Source of the DNA: Lactuca virosa
Lineage: Eukaryota > Streptophyta > Magnoliopsida > Asterales > Asteraceae
Direction of reading: 5' to 3'
DNA: 64,000 nt
Assembly (NCBI GenBank): GCA_928212115.1
Contig: CAKMRJ010001112.1
Span: forward strand, 406,778,373-406,842,372
The position numbers and the translations under genes are program-made. Every line of letters starts with the position of its first letter. The first letter of the stretch is position 1. Below, in pieces: positions 1-11,052 of the stretch. Under the pieces are notes generated by a model, which saw only the letters and a program-made list of their open reading frames with translations, was not told where the DNA came from and ran no database searches.

Positions 1-1067
1 TGTGACAACCCGAAATTTCTATCTGTACAACATTTCAATTCAATAGAAGTCATAAAGTTTCTGCTAACTTTCAAAGCTTTTTGGAATAAGTTCGAGTCTT
101 TTTAAGTTAGTACTTCAGGAGATACCAGGAGAGAGGATGCTCTAGGGTTTTATTGTGCAACAATAAAGTCCCAAAGCTCCAAGAGTTTGGGAGTTTACGG
201 CCTAAACAAAGGTGTTTACGGCCGTAAAACCCTAAATTTGGGGGTATATATATGACACTTAGTCATTATTTACCATTTTTCACAATTCAAGATCCAAACT
301 CAATTCTCTCTCAAGTATCATCCAACAATTCTTCAAGATCTTCAACTTGTAAGTGTTCTAGCCCTATTAAGTTGATATATTACTTAATCTAGTGTTTAAC
401 ACACCTCCATCCGTGAAATCATTCCAAAAGGTTAGATCTTCAAGTTTCACCAAGAACACCAACAACACACACTAGTGTTCTTGGACTTTTAGCACCTTTT
501 CAAGCCTCTATCTTGTAAGTACTTCTATCCTAGAGTATAATAAGGCTTGTTACACTTCTATACATCAAGAAAACACCAAGGAAACCAAGGATCAAAGGTG
601 TTTACGGTCCAAGAACACCTTGGACCGTAAACCCTAAAAAGGGTGCCAAAGTGTGCCCTAGTCCCTTCTAAGCCTTGGAAACTTGCATAGATCCCTTCCC
701 TAATGATTTAAGTACATGAAAACATCATAAGACCATAAACCATTTGGGTTTACGGCCGTAAACCCAAAGGCAAATGGTCTAAGGACCGTAAACTCCATTT
801 AGGAGTGAAATGGTGCCCTAATCACTTCCATAGGCTTATACTTCAAGTGGAAATGCTTATAAGGACTTGTAGAGCTTCAAACAACACATGGTCAAAGAAG
901 CAGAGTTTACGGCCGTAACTCATGGGTTTACGACCATAAACTCAATGAGTTATGGTCACAAAACCGTAAACTCATATAAAGGGTTCCCTTGAACCCTAAA
1001 CTCAATAGCAATGTCCTACAACATTTGGATGCAATCCTTAGCACTTATAACACTTATATAAGGTGTT
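1..1067 (+). mobile_element. G1 LTR, 5' part only (copy 0)
   Basis: This starts with TGTGACAACCCG, the same start as the G1 LTRs at 6446 and 20559, and follows them through the region of TTTACGGCCGTAAA palindromes to the TATATAAGG box at about 1056-1063. It then switches inside the shared hexamer GGTGTT (1062-1067) to integrase sequence. The remaining ~1.8 kb of the LTR is missing. The window happens to begin at, or within a base of, the LTR start. Confidence 0.85.
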
Positions 1068-1967
1068 CCCATATCCATTATCTCGGACAGAGATAGTAGA
1101 TTCACTTCGAGGTTCTGGCAGTCGCTACAAAGTTCCCTAGGAACTAGGCTGGACATGAGTACAGCCTACCATCCACAGACAGACGGGCAAAGTGAGAGGA
1201 CTATCCAAACCTTGGAAGATATGTTGCGAGCCTGTGTGATCGACTTTGGGAAAGCATGGATACTCATTTACCCCTTGTCGAATTTTCCTACAACAACAGT
1301 TATCACACGAGCTTAATGGCTGCTCCATTCGAGACACTCTATGGCCGAAAGTGCAGATCCCCTCTGTGCTGGGCTGAGGTGGGTGATACCCAGTTAGCTA
1401 AAGGACGAGTTCCTGAAAACACTCTCACAGGTCCGGAGATCATTCGGGAAACGACAGAGAAGATCGTTCAGATTCGTGAACGATTGAAAGCCTCGAGAGA
1501 CCGACAGAAAAGCTACGCTGATAAACGAAGGAAACCGTTGGAATTCCAGGTGGGCGACCGTGTTCTATTGAAGGTCTCACCCTGGAAGGGCTTGATATGC
1601 TTCGGAAAGCGTGGAAAGCGAAATCCAAGTACATAGGGCCTTTGGAATTCTCGCAAGAATCGGCCCTGTAGCTTACGAACTTAACTTACCGCGCGAGCTC
1701 AGTAACATACATTCTACTTTCCACGTCTCGAACTTGAAAAAGTGTCTATCCGACGAGACTCTTGTAATCCCACTCGACGAGATCGAGATCAACGAGAGCC
1801 TCAATTTCGTGGAAGAACCAGTAGAGATCATGAACTGGGAGGTCAAGCAAACGAAGCAAAGCCGTATCCCGATAGTGAAGGTTTGCTGGAACGCCAAGCG
1901 AGGACCTGAATTCACTTGGGAGCGAGAGGATCAGATGAAACTGAAATATCCTCTTCTTTTTACTTAG
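1064..1967 (+). pseudogene. G1 pol 3' fragment: integrase C-terminal part and chromodomain
   Basis: This matches the last ~300 codons of the complete G1 pol at 15153-16059. It begins just before the second catalytic aspartate of the DD35E integrase core, so the first aspartate and the HHCC zinc finger are absent. It continues through the GPY/F-type region to a C-terminal chromodomain, the mark of plant chromoviruses (Tekay-like by appearance). One base is missing near 1258 (GCATGGATAC against GCATGGGATAC in copy 1) and one near 1630, splitting the frame in two. It keeps TGG where copy 1 has a TGA stop, so the copies have decayed independently. It ends with TAG at 1965-1967. Confidence 0.85.
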
Positions 1968-2021
1968 TTATTTGTAACTACTTATTTGCTTAAATTCTAA
2001 TTTCGGGACGAAATTCCTTCT

Positions 2022-2034
2022 AAGGGGGGGATGA
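2022..2034 (+). other. Polypurine tract of copy 0
   Basis: AAGGGGGGG followed by ATGA lies directly before the LTR start TGTGACAACC at 2035. This is the normal plus-strand priming site. The same arrangement occurs at 16114-16126. Confidence 0.8.
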
Positions 2035-2308
2035 TGTGACAACCCGAAATTTCTATTCTGTACAACATTTCAATTCAATAGAAGTCAGAACAGTTTCTGC
2101 TAACTTTCAAGCTTTTTGGAATAAGTTCGAGTATTTTTAAGTTAGTACTTCAGGAGATACCAGGAGAGAGGATACTCTAGGGTTTATTGTGCAACAATAA
2201 AGTCCCAAAGCTCCAAGAGTTTGGAGTTTACGGCCTAAACAAAGGTGTTTACGGCCGTAAACCCGAAATTTGGGGTAATATATGACACTTAGTCTTTTTA
2301 CCATTTTT
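2035..2308 (+). mobile_element. Truncated head of a G1 LTR (copy 0 to copy 1 junction)
   Basis: The first ~274 bp of the LTR are present, including GTTTACGGCCGTAAAC. At 'ccattttt' the sequence leaves the LTR and enters the copia remnant. The breakpoint is identical to that at ~16403. Confidence 0.85.
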
Positions 2309-5244
2309 AACACTTGAAATGGTTAAATCAAAAAGATGAGTCATACTTCGTTCCAAAACAATTCTTAAAGTCATACTCCAAGATTGTAACTTGAGTGACA
2401 TATCTTAAAGAGGGTTTGTTAACACTAGTCAAATGTAAGAGTAAAAGGTTATCTACTCTTGTACATTTGAAATTGGTAAGTTGTGATGTTTTGGATAAAA
2501 CAGAGACCAACTTAGGCCAATTGTGTAAAGTGTTAGTCTTGATAAAGAATCCGCACTATCTCTTTGAATATTTGACAAGGGAGTCTTATATGTCAAGAGG
2601 ACAGTGGGAGTCTTAAAGCTCTTGAAGTTTCAAGACTTAATCAAGAATAAAACCTAAAGTCCTTCACTAGCACACGACTTGAGGTTTATAACCTATCGTG
2701 TTGAAATTTTGTGCCTATTCAAGTTGGCTTTGCATAGGAGTTCTGAGAGTTCTCAATGGTTGCACAACTACTTGGAAGCAATGGCAGGCACCTGAGCTGC
2801 CAAATGGCAAGAATTTAAGATTGCACAAGTTTAATCAATATGAGTTTGGATTTGTCACTAACCTTGTCTTGTGATTATGGTTTTACAAATTCACATGGAT
2901 AAGAACACATACACTATTAAATCTAAGTGTCATAAGGTTTCTCTCCGATTCATGAAATGATGGTGAGGAAACACTTTCACTAAGTAGATTTTAGCTAGAT
3001 AGCAATTGTGATATTGCATTCTCAAAGTCGTTAGTGGAGCGTGTGTGGTTTACCAGCACACTAACATGGACTTGTGAGAAGTGGGCAAAGGTCTAAACAA
3101 TTGAGACTATGATTACGGCATCTCCCTTTTCATAGTTCTAAAAATTGTTTAGACACACATGGGAGCTATCTAAGAGAGGTGTATTATTTTGATAAAGTTT
3201 TATCAAAACGATCTAGTATCAGAAATCTGAACTTTGGTAAGAAAGTCAGCTGATTTCTGAGTACATGTCAAAGCTAGTGGGAGCATAAGTGTTATGCTAA
3301 TAATCCTCATGTTAGTGGGAGCATGATAATTATGACAAAGGTTGCAAGTTAGCAATGTTAATTATAGAAACAAAAGTTTCAATTCGTGAGGTTGCAGGGG
3401 TTGAAAGTTGTTTTGCTATAATTTAGGGAGAGGAAATTATACTTCATTTCAATTCTAAAAAGCTTAGATTGAGATTTTAATCGTATTTAATCAAGGATAT
3501 ATATATATGAATTTCATGTTGGAATGGCTCAACATAAGGAAATTCTATATATGGGTCCATTATTTTGCGTTCTAAAATTCGATTATGATTACGGCATCCC
3601 TTTTCATAATCTGAATTTTGAGAACTTGGCAAATTGAAATGGAAATATTATAGCAAAAGACTGGTTTAGTCTTTATGTGAGACATCATGAATCGGGTCCC
3701 ATATGCTTCAGATATAGGATCGATACATGTGCTATATTCATCCTTTCTAAAATTTCCCAAATGGCTGGGGCATTATGAAGGAAAAAGGTCTAGAATGGGG
3801 ATATGACTAAAATGATTAAGCAATTGTCGAGGACAATCTAAGGTTTACCAAGATGTGGTTGCTCAAGGACAGTTGGAAGTATAATGTTAATTCTGGAAGG
3901 ACCATATTGACATAATCTGTAAGGAGGCAACTCTTGTTCAGAAGTGATAGTCAAAATGGAATATGGAAATGTTTCAAAGTTAGAAATTATTCAATCTGTG
4001 TAAGATTAGGAAACTTAATGAAAGAAGGATGTTTCCAAGGAGCTGATCTCCTTTGGAATGCTCTGTAATGATTGTTGTCAAGTCTTTCTGACTTTGTGCA
4101 TAATCATTAAGGGATCAATGCATATAAGTTTAGAATCTAACAGATTTCAGTAAATGGCATGAATTTGGAATTCTTGCATTTGCAGTAAGGATTTGGGACT
4201 GTGAAAAGATCATTGGAGTGATGTTCAATTGATCTATTTGACAAAGTAAAGATCATAGACAAACATAGTATGCATACTTGGTGTATGGCATGACTATGTT
4301 TAGAAAACATAGTGTACATGCTTGGAGCATGGGACAACTATTGTTTTAAATTCAAGTATAAAGTTGATAAAACCGAAACAATGAATAATGAGTAATCAGT
4401 ATGGTGATAAATAAAAGTGTTTATCTATATTCATAGGGTTTGATACCATATTGATTCATTATTCTTGTGTTTCACTTTGCATGTTTTGACTTCCAGAATA
4501 ACTAAGTCGCTCTTCCTGAATGATTAAGTTATTCAAACCATCCACAGTCGGTCATATGTTGGAAGTAGATATGAATCAAGACTGTCATGGGTTGGTTTGT
4601 AGAGGTCCAAGTTGGTGGACAAAGTGGTGCTACAACACTCATGAGTGCTCATAAGTTCGATGTGGATTCAACCAACCCGCGCTCATTTTGAATCACTTCA
4701 TGGATTTTATCACGAGATCATGAGACGATAATATCTTATATTCTTCAAACCTAGAGATATGAGTTGTTACTATGAGTTGGTTATACATTGATTGCACGAA
4801 AACGCATTGGTAACTCGATGTTATAAAACGTGCCGTTGTGTATGATTCAACAAGTAGTAGAACAAGCCATATGAGTCGAAGTTTATCCATTCCTTTTACC
4901 TTCGGGATAAAAGCGATATCTGTGGGCCCTCGATGATTTAAAGATGATACATGTGAGTGCTTGGCCAAGCCAGGACTGATTTGATTGTTCAATCAGTCAG
5001 TCATCATGAATCGGAAATCGGGAAACAACAAATGGACAGAGAGAAGGATTGATAATCCATGTCTCAGTCCATATGATATCTAGAATGGAGGAAATATGAT
5101 CCCTTATCTAATGGACAAGTCATTGACAAAGGTCAGAGTTTCATCGACAAGGTCAGAGTTCAACAGAAGCTTTTGAGAGCTACGATTGCTGATCGGTTCC
5201 TGAAGTCATACGCAATAATAGTTTTAGACTTATCCAGTGGAGAC
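2309..5244 (+). repeat. Internal remnant of a non-coding copia-like element (copy 1)
   Basis: About 2.9 kb of AT-rich sequence without a credible reading frame. It contains short internal direct repeats (TGATTACGGCATC near 3110 and 3585; GTGGGAGCAT near 3280 and 3315). It leads into a purine-rich tract (GTGGAGAC here; AAGTGGGAGAC in copy 2) immediately before an LTR that starts TGTTGG. That arrangement is typical of the 3' end of a copia-type element, so I read this as the body of a non-autonomous, 5'-truncated element. No gag or pol motif was found. The second copy is 16404-19354. Confidence 0.6.
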
Positions 5245-5993
5245 TGTTGGATTAATGTCTAAGTCCATAACTATAATTGGTAAGACTTGACCCGACCTGG
5301 CATGGTCCATTTGGGTTGCATGGCATCATGCATTTGGATAGACTATAATGAGAGAAATAACACTTAAGGTTGGTTAATATAGTATAAGTTCTAATATATT
5401 AATAAGGTTATTTAATTAGTATTGATCAAGAATTAATTTGGAATTAATTAAGTGATCAAAAGGAGACTAATTAAATATGGGTTGATTGTGTAATCATTCA
5501 TTCTTATATGTGGGCTTGTGATCCAAGATTCCTTATGTTGGACTAAGTCCATGGGGTGACCCATGGATACTCCATGGAGTTAAAATCCATGGAGCATAAG
5601 GAATGGGTAAAGTTATGAGTTACATGGTGTAACCCTAATAGCCACCATATAAAGAATCCCATGGCTCAAGAAATCGTGCACTAATGTGTGAGTGTGAGGG
5701 CTAGACGATTTCAAGGAGTGTTCAAGTTTTCTCTCAAGTTATTCCAAGTGTATTTGGTGTTTGTGTGAACCATTTGAGGTAGTCACACTTGGGGCACTAG
5801 GCACTCAAGCTTCATGAAGACATTATACATCAAAGAGGTATGTATTCTATCTTGTTATATTTATTATTTTGTATGCAAGATTAGGATAATACCTTGGATG
5901 TTCATAATTATATGTATAATAGAGAAAACATAGATCCAAGGTATTTAGGGTTGCATGTACACTTAGGAGTGTTAGAATGCTCATAACCCAACA
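5245..5993 (+). mobile_element. Copia-type 3' LTR (copy 1)
   Basis: It begins TGTTGG and ends CCAACA, a perfect 6-bp terminal inverted repeat, with a polypurine-like tract just before it. It is ~749 bp and aligns with 19355-20106. No matching 5' LTR lies in the window. Confidence 0.65.
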
Positions 5994-6445
5994 TGAGTGA
6001 CTTAGCATAACCCAAGCTATCTGTGACTCTAACCATACATGAAATTCCAAAATACCATTACTTCTTGAGACACTGAAACTGTCTGAAGCACTGAACTTCC
6101 TGAATCATTGAACTGTCTGAAACAGTATGTTGCGCCCTGGCTGCCTTCCAAAATCTACCGAGACCTCCCAGGTCTCAACTCGTTCACCAGACATTTGAAA
6201 TATCGGGTTCCGGCCCGGTTGCGGAGCCAAAGGAACTCCCACGCAGTCGTCCCCACACGATTTCAAACACAATCCTCTTCTGTCAATAATTATCATTAGT
6301 AATCTTACCACTATGGCTCTAACAACCTCCTGACCCAACCGATCGGGTCCATAAGTCGAGTCCTGACGTCACCAATCCAAAGCTAAAAATGATTGCTACC
6401 TGACCAACGATAGCCTTATATCACAAACGACCTCATACGGTCCAT
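5994..6445. repeat. Flank of the copia LTR and insertion site of G1 (copy 1)
   Basis: About 450 bp with no gene. Near 6308 CCACTATGGCTCT resembles a decayed, minus-strand tRNA-Met primer site, so this is probably older gypsy-derived DNA. It ends with TCCAT directly before the G1 LTR; the same five bases follow the solo LTR at 23409. A second copy is at 20107-20558. Confidence 0.5.
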
Positions 6446-6657
6446 TGTGACAACCCGAAATTTCTATTCTGTACAACATTTCAATTCAATAGAAGTCATA
6501 ACAGTTTCTGCTAACTTTCAAGCTTTTTGGAATAAGTTCGAGTCTTTTTAAGTTAGTACTTCAGGAGATACCAGGAGAGAGGATGCTCTAGGGTTTATTG
6601 TGCAACAATAAAGTCCCAAAGCTCCAAGAGTTTGGAGTTTACGGCCTAAACAAAGGT

Positions 6658-7364
6658 GTTTACGGCCGTAAACCCTAAATTGGGGGTATATATATGACAC
6701 TTAGTCATTATTTACCATTTTCACAAATTCAAGATCCAAACTCAATTCTCTCTCAAGTATCATCCAACAATTCTTCAAGATCTTCAACTTGTAAGTGTTT
6801 CTAGCCCTATTAAGTTGATATATTACTTAATCTAGTGATTTAACACACTTCCATCCGTGAAATCATTCCAAAAGGTTAGATCTTCAAGTTTCACCAAAAC
6901 ACAACAACACACACTAGTGTTCTTGGACTTTTAGCACCTTTCAAGCCTCTATCTTGTAAGTACTTCTATCCTAGAGTATAATAAGGCTTGTTACACTTCT
7001 ATACATCAAGAAAACACCAAGGAAACCAAGGATCAAAGGTGTTTACGGTCCAAGAACACCTTGGACCGTAAACCCTAAAAAGGGTGCCAAAGTGTGCCTA
7101 GTCCCTCTAAGCTTGGAAACTTGCATAGATCCCTTCCCTAATGATTTAAGTACATGAAAACATCATAAGACCATAAACCATTTGGGTTTACGGCCGTAAA
7201 CCCAAAGGCAAATGGTCTAAGGACCATAAACTCCATTTAGGAGTGAAATGGTGCCCTAATCACTTCCATAGGCTTATACTTCAAGTGGAAATGCTTCTAA
7301 GGACTTGTAGAGCTTCAAACAACACATGGTCAAAGAAGCATGAGTTTACGGCCGTAAACTCATG
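6658..7364. promoter_or_regulatory. Cluster of TTTACGG palindromes in the G1 LTR
   Basis: There are four main sites. 6658-6673 is a perfect 16-bp palindrome. 7041-7073 is a hairpin with 14-bp arms (GTTTACGGTCCAAG) and a 5-nt loop. 7181-7206 and 7339-7364 are perfect 26-bp palindromes that share the core TTTACGGCCGTAAA but have different, still symmetrical, flanks. They lie upstream of the TATA-like box, in probable U3. A role in binding a dimeric factor is inference. Confidence 0.6.
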
Positions 7365-7495
7365 GGTTTACGACCATAAAAATCAATGAGTTATGGTCAC
7401 AAAACCGTAAACTCATATAAAGGGTTCCCTTGAACCCTAAACTCAATAGCAATGTCCTACAACATTTGGATGCAATCCTTAGCACTTATAACACT

Positions 7496-7502
7496 TATAT
7501 AA
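7496..7502 (+). promoter_or_regulatory. Probable TATA box of the G1 LTR
   Basis: TATATAA sits within CACTTATATAAGG, downstream of the palindrome cluster. It is conserved in the copies at ~1056 and ~21612. The transcription start is not determined. Confidence 0.5.
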
Positions 7503-8234
7503 GGTGTTTTTCATGCCCTAGGATGTCTTAAATTTGTTAATTAGTTGTTTGAAGACTAATTGGACACATATATGTGTTATTATATGTTAACTAGGATCAT
7601 TGTGTGTGTACAAGTCTTCACTTGACACCTAACAATCCTATATCATCAGTTCATCCAAACCACTCACTATAGGTGAGTTCATACCCCTTAATTAACCTTT
7701 TAAATGTTTAAATGCTTTTATGGGGGGGGGAATACAAGTTGAATTATTATAGGTTATTATATCAATCACATGTGATTAATAACTACCAAACAAGTGGATT
7801 TCTTACTTTTCAAACTGTGTTACCAAACTGTTTTACTTCAAACTGTTTTACAAACTCCTTTTCATGTCAAATACTTTTACTTAAACTCTTTTAAACTTAT
7901 ATTCTGTTAAATGTGTATCTATATAGATATAGTTTATAAGTAGGATTGGAAAGGACTTAGGACTGATAGCTCACCTTACTTCCTGTTCCTTGTTTGGTTG
8001 TGGACTTAGGGTATTAGGGTTATCTGTCCGAAGTCCTTTGAATCCTAGTTTATATTATGTATATGTATATAGATACAAAGGTTCCTTCTTTCATTCAGCT
8101 CCATACCTTTGGGTAGCAAGGGTATACAAACATGTTCATACATTACTAGTAAGCTACTATAGGAGTAGTTTAGGAAAATACTAAATCTATTACTAGAACA
8201 ATGAAACATACAAAGAGTCAGTTCATACATGAAA

Positions 8235-8362
8235 CAATACCATACAGAGTAGATAACAAACAATACCATACAGAGTAGATAACAAACAATACCATACAGA
8301 GAAAGAGATAACAAACAATACCATACAGAGAAAGAGATAACAAACAATACCATACAGAGAGA
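8235..8362. repeat. Minisatellite in the G1 LTR (5 copies)
   Basis: AATACCATACAGAG plus a variable spacer (GTAGATAACAAAC or AAAGAGATAACAAAC) repeats five times. The LTR at 20559-23408 has four copies at about 22354-22450, so the number varies between copies. Confidence 0.85.
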
Positions 8363-9310
8363 ACATACATGCTAGACAGAGGTAGAACATACAATACAAC
8401 TAGCACATTCATTACATATACATTATTACAATTATGTGAGCCACCTAACGGGGCATGGCACTACCTGCCATGACCGTTTTTGTATCCAGAATCTCCTTAA
8501 ATGGGGAGCGTATGAGTTTGTGTATAGATCTATACTGGATTGACTATCCTACACCTTGCTGCTCACTACAGTGGGACTTGCAAGTCTACGGGTGCCAAAC
8601 GTCATTTCTTACGACGTCTTACATCGTCATTTTTCTATTGAGTCGGTAGCAGGATACAGGCCGATCACATGGTACTTAAATACAATTGGTTTTAAAGTAG
8701 TTAGTACAGCAGTAGTTACTTAATACAACACTACAATACTATATCATTTCCCCATTACCTTTACTTTGTGATATTCACACAATAAACAATAATGTAAAAA
8801 CTATATTTTTGATTAATGATAGTCGGATTTGGGGAAATTACACACTCTTACAAGAGACACACACACAGATACTATATGCCTTGGTAGAAGGCTACTTTTA
8901 GTAAGAAACATAGGGTTTTCTAGGAGAGTTCAAACAATTACAAACTTTTACAAACATATACAATTACAAACTTACAAAACACTTTCATACAACTACAAAC
9001 ACTAATATACTTATGATCTCACCAGCTTTAAAGCTGATAAACTCTTTCAAAATAACTTGTATTCTCAGGTCGCCAGTAGACAGGTACCGGAGCCAGGTTT
9101 TTTGCGAAGATGGAGCTCGTTCAAGACTCATCTTTATTTTGATGTATATTATTTTTGGTGTCTATATAACTTGACAGATGTATGAAATTATATTATTAAT
9201 GCAATGGATGATGTTGTTGCTTGTTTACTACTTTGCATTGTTGTGATACTGTACATGACGTCCTCCACCCCCGAACGATTCCGCCGTTCCGGTTTTGGGG
9301 TGTGACAGAT

Positions 9311-9322
9311 TGGTATCAGAGC
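9311..9322 (+). other. G1 primer binding site
   Basis: TGGTATCAGAGC, complementary to the 3' end of plant initiator tRNA-Met, three bases after the LTR end. It fixes the strand and the LTR boundary. Confidence 0.9.
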
Positions 9323-9547
9323 TTTGTTTATAGTGAATCGAGTGTATCAACCCATAAAAGATATACGAACTAAAACACAGAGGGATTAAATACTCTGATA
9401 AGAGTTTATACTTTTAAATAATAAAATATTTAACCAAGTATACATACCTGCATTCATACTAAACTAAAATCAGTGTCACTAGGACAGAACAAAAGTATTA
9501 CGATTGTTGGACAGCACAAGTAGACTTAGAGACATATGGTTTAACCC

Positions 9548-10082
9548 TGGGAAGATGTAGCCTGATCAACTACATTATCCGAGGAGTGATTAGCATGTGC
9601 CTAAGTGTGGTTGTGAGGTTGCAACAAGTGTAAAAACTTACCAACACTTCTACAACAAGATCAGTAGAACAGAACATAAGCTTAAAATACTATAGGAGTA
9701 TTTTGTGTGTCTATTAATTACTTATCTGAGAACTAAAAAGGTCTTTATTGGTATGTCAATAGTTGCGGGGTGGATACATTAAGGTTATAGGTAACTAGGA
9801 TGGCATAGACTTAGAATCTGTGATATTTGCTCTACTTCCTGTTCCTTGTTTGGTTGTGGGCTTAGAGTTAGGGTCACTTATTCGAAGGTCTACCCTGTCT
9901 AGGTTACCTATGACTGGTATGCACTGCGCAAATGTTGGAGTAACTGATAAAGATCATCTTATAATTATCTAGTTAGTTCGTCTATTGATTATTTCCTTAT
10001 CCCTTTTCTCGCGTAGATATAATGGCTGGATTCCATTTTCCCAGAGAACCGTACTTTCCCAACCACGGCAATGCTGGATGGC
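9548..10082 (+). repeat. G1 leader segment, donor copy of a 535-bp internal duplication
   Basis: This matches 12117-12651 base for base apart from a few substitutions, with equal length. It contains the conserved motif CCTGTTCCTTGTTTGGTTG at about 9838-9856 and the first 20 codons of the leader reading frame. Confidence 0.9.
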
Positions 10083-10654
10083 TTGGAGAAGAGACAGAAG
10101 ATGATCACCCAATCCCTTTGGATGATCACGAAGCTGAAGGCTTTACTGATGGTTCTGACTCAGAGCCTGAAGTCAACAACCTACCCCCAGCTGCTCAAGA
10201 CCAAACCTGAACCCTCGTCCAGCCAGCATTTCAAGGACCCACTCCTCTGTGGGCCTCAAACTTGAACAGATGGAGTCAGGAACAGGGTCAACCCATACCC
10301 TACAATGGAGACAGAAACTTTTACAACCTCACCGAGGGAGGTTCAGCTGACAGGGTCCTACCCATAATGGTCCGTAGGATTGCTCGGAACACCGAGCAAG
10401 GTCGAGCAGCTATTGACCGAGTAGTGTAGATTGACGCCAACTCTGGCGTTAACACAGTCCGCATTCGCCAACTAGAGTCTGCTCATGAAAGGAATCAGGT
10501 CCGTAATGCAGTTCTACAGAGGGAACTTGCTGAAACCCAAGCTAAAGTCAGGGAACTTCGAGCTCAGCAAGCAAGATCTGATAGGCGCGTGAGAGACATA
10601 GAACGCCTTCTGTTGGATTCAAGAACTCACTCTAGTAGTTCTCGTCGCCGATAG
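10022..10654 (+). pseudogene. Extra reading frame in the G1 leader, coiled-coil-like, two in-frame stops
   Basis: One frame of 210 codons runs from ATG (10022) to TAG (10652-10654), interrupted only by TGA at 10208-10210 and TAG at 10427-10429. The N-terminal third is acidic (runs of E and D around residues 20-50). The C-terminal third (residues ~140-200) is rich in L, E, Q, R and A with heptad-like spacing, as in a coiled coil, and ends in a serine/arginine tail. It precedes gag by ~400 bp and resembles no gag, protease or pol domain. I do not recognise the family. It could be an additional protein of this retrotransposon lineage or a detached N-terminal piece of gag. The near-intact length suggests it was once translated. 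Confidence 0.55.
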
Positions 10655-11052
10655 AGTCTTATCCGACTTCTCTTTTGGATATAACCTAGTTTGTGTAAAA
10701 ACTCTAGTCTAATTTCCTATCTTTGTAAATCTTAGACCCGTTAGGTCTTGATTAGGTAGTAGTCTGTCAAAATTTTCCATCTTGGTTGATTAAGACTACT
10801 TCTAGGTCATTTGTCCTTTTCCCGAACTCTTACGTCTGTAATTCCAGTATTATTGACAGATATCTAATCTTATGGACATCAATATCCAATTGCTATCATC
10901 TGCTAGTACTAGATCTTCATTCAATCATACTATTCAATCGTGCTATCCATTTGTGCTGTTGGACTATGGAGAGTTAGTCCATGAGTCATTCTTACCTACT
11001 TCCTATTAAATTCTTATCAATATCTTCATCTTTCTAAACTTATAGTTAAAAG

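Larger units (their letters stand above)
6446..9307 (+). mobile_element. G1 5' LTR, Tekay-like gypsy element, 2862 bp
   Basis: It starts TGTGACAACC and ends GGGGTGTGACA, with a tRNA-Met-type primer site three bases later. It is bounded on the left by TCCAT. The left half holds several palindromes centred on TTTACGGCCGTAAA, then the likely core promoter TATATAA at 7496-7502. The right half holds a poly-G run near 7722, the leader-like motif at 7977-8003 and a 30-32-bp minisatellite at 8235-8362. It is nearly identical to 20559-23408, so the array is young. No protein is encoded; the short frames here are chance. Confidence 0.9.

Noticed and set aside
181..1000. Telomere-like AAACCCTAAA stretches
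   Set aside because: Single occurrences of CCCTAAA beside TTTACGG palindromes, never in tandem.
8045..8412. Minus-strand frames of 64-102 codons rich in Y, C and L
   Set aside because: They come from the 30-bp minisatellite of the G1 LTR.
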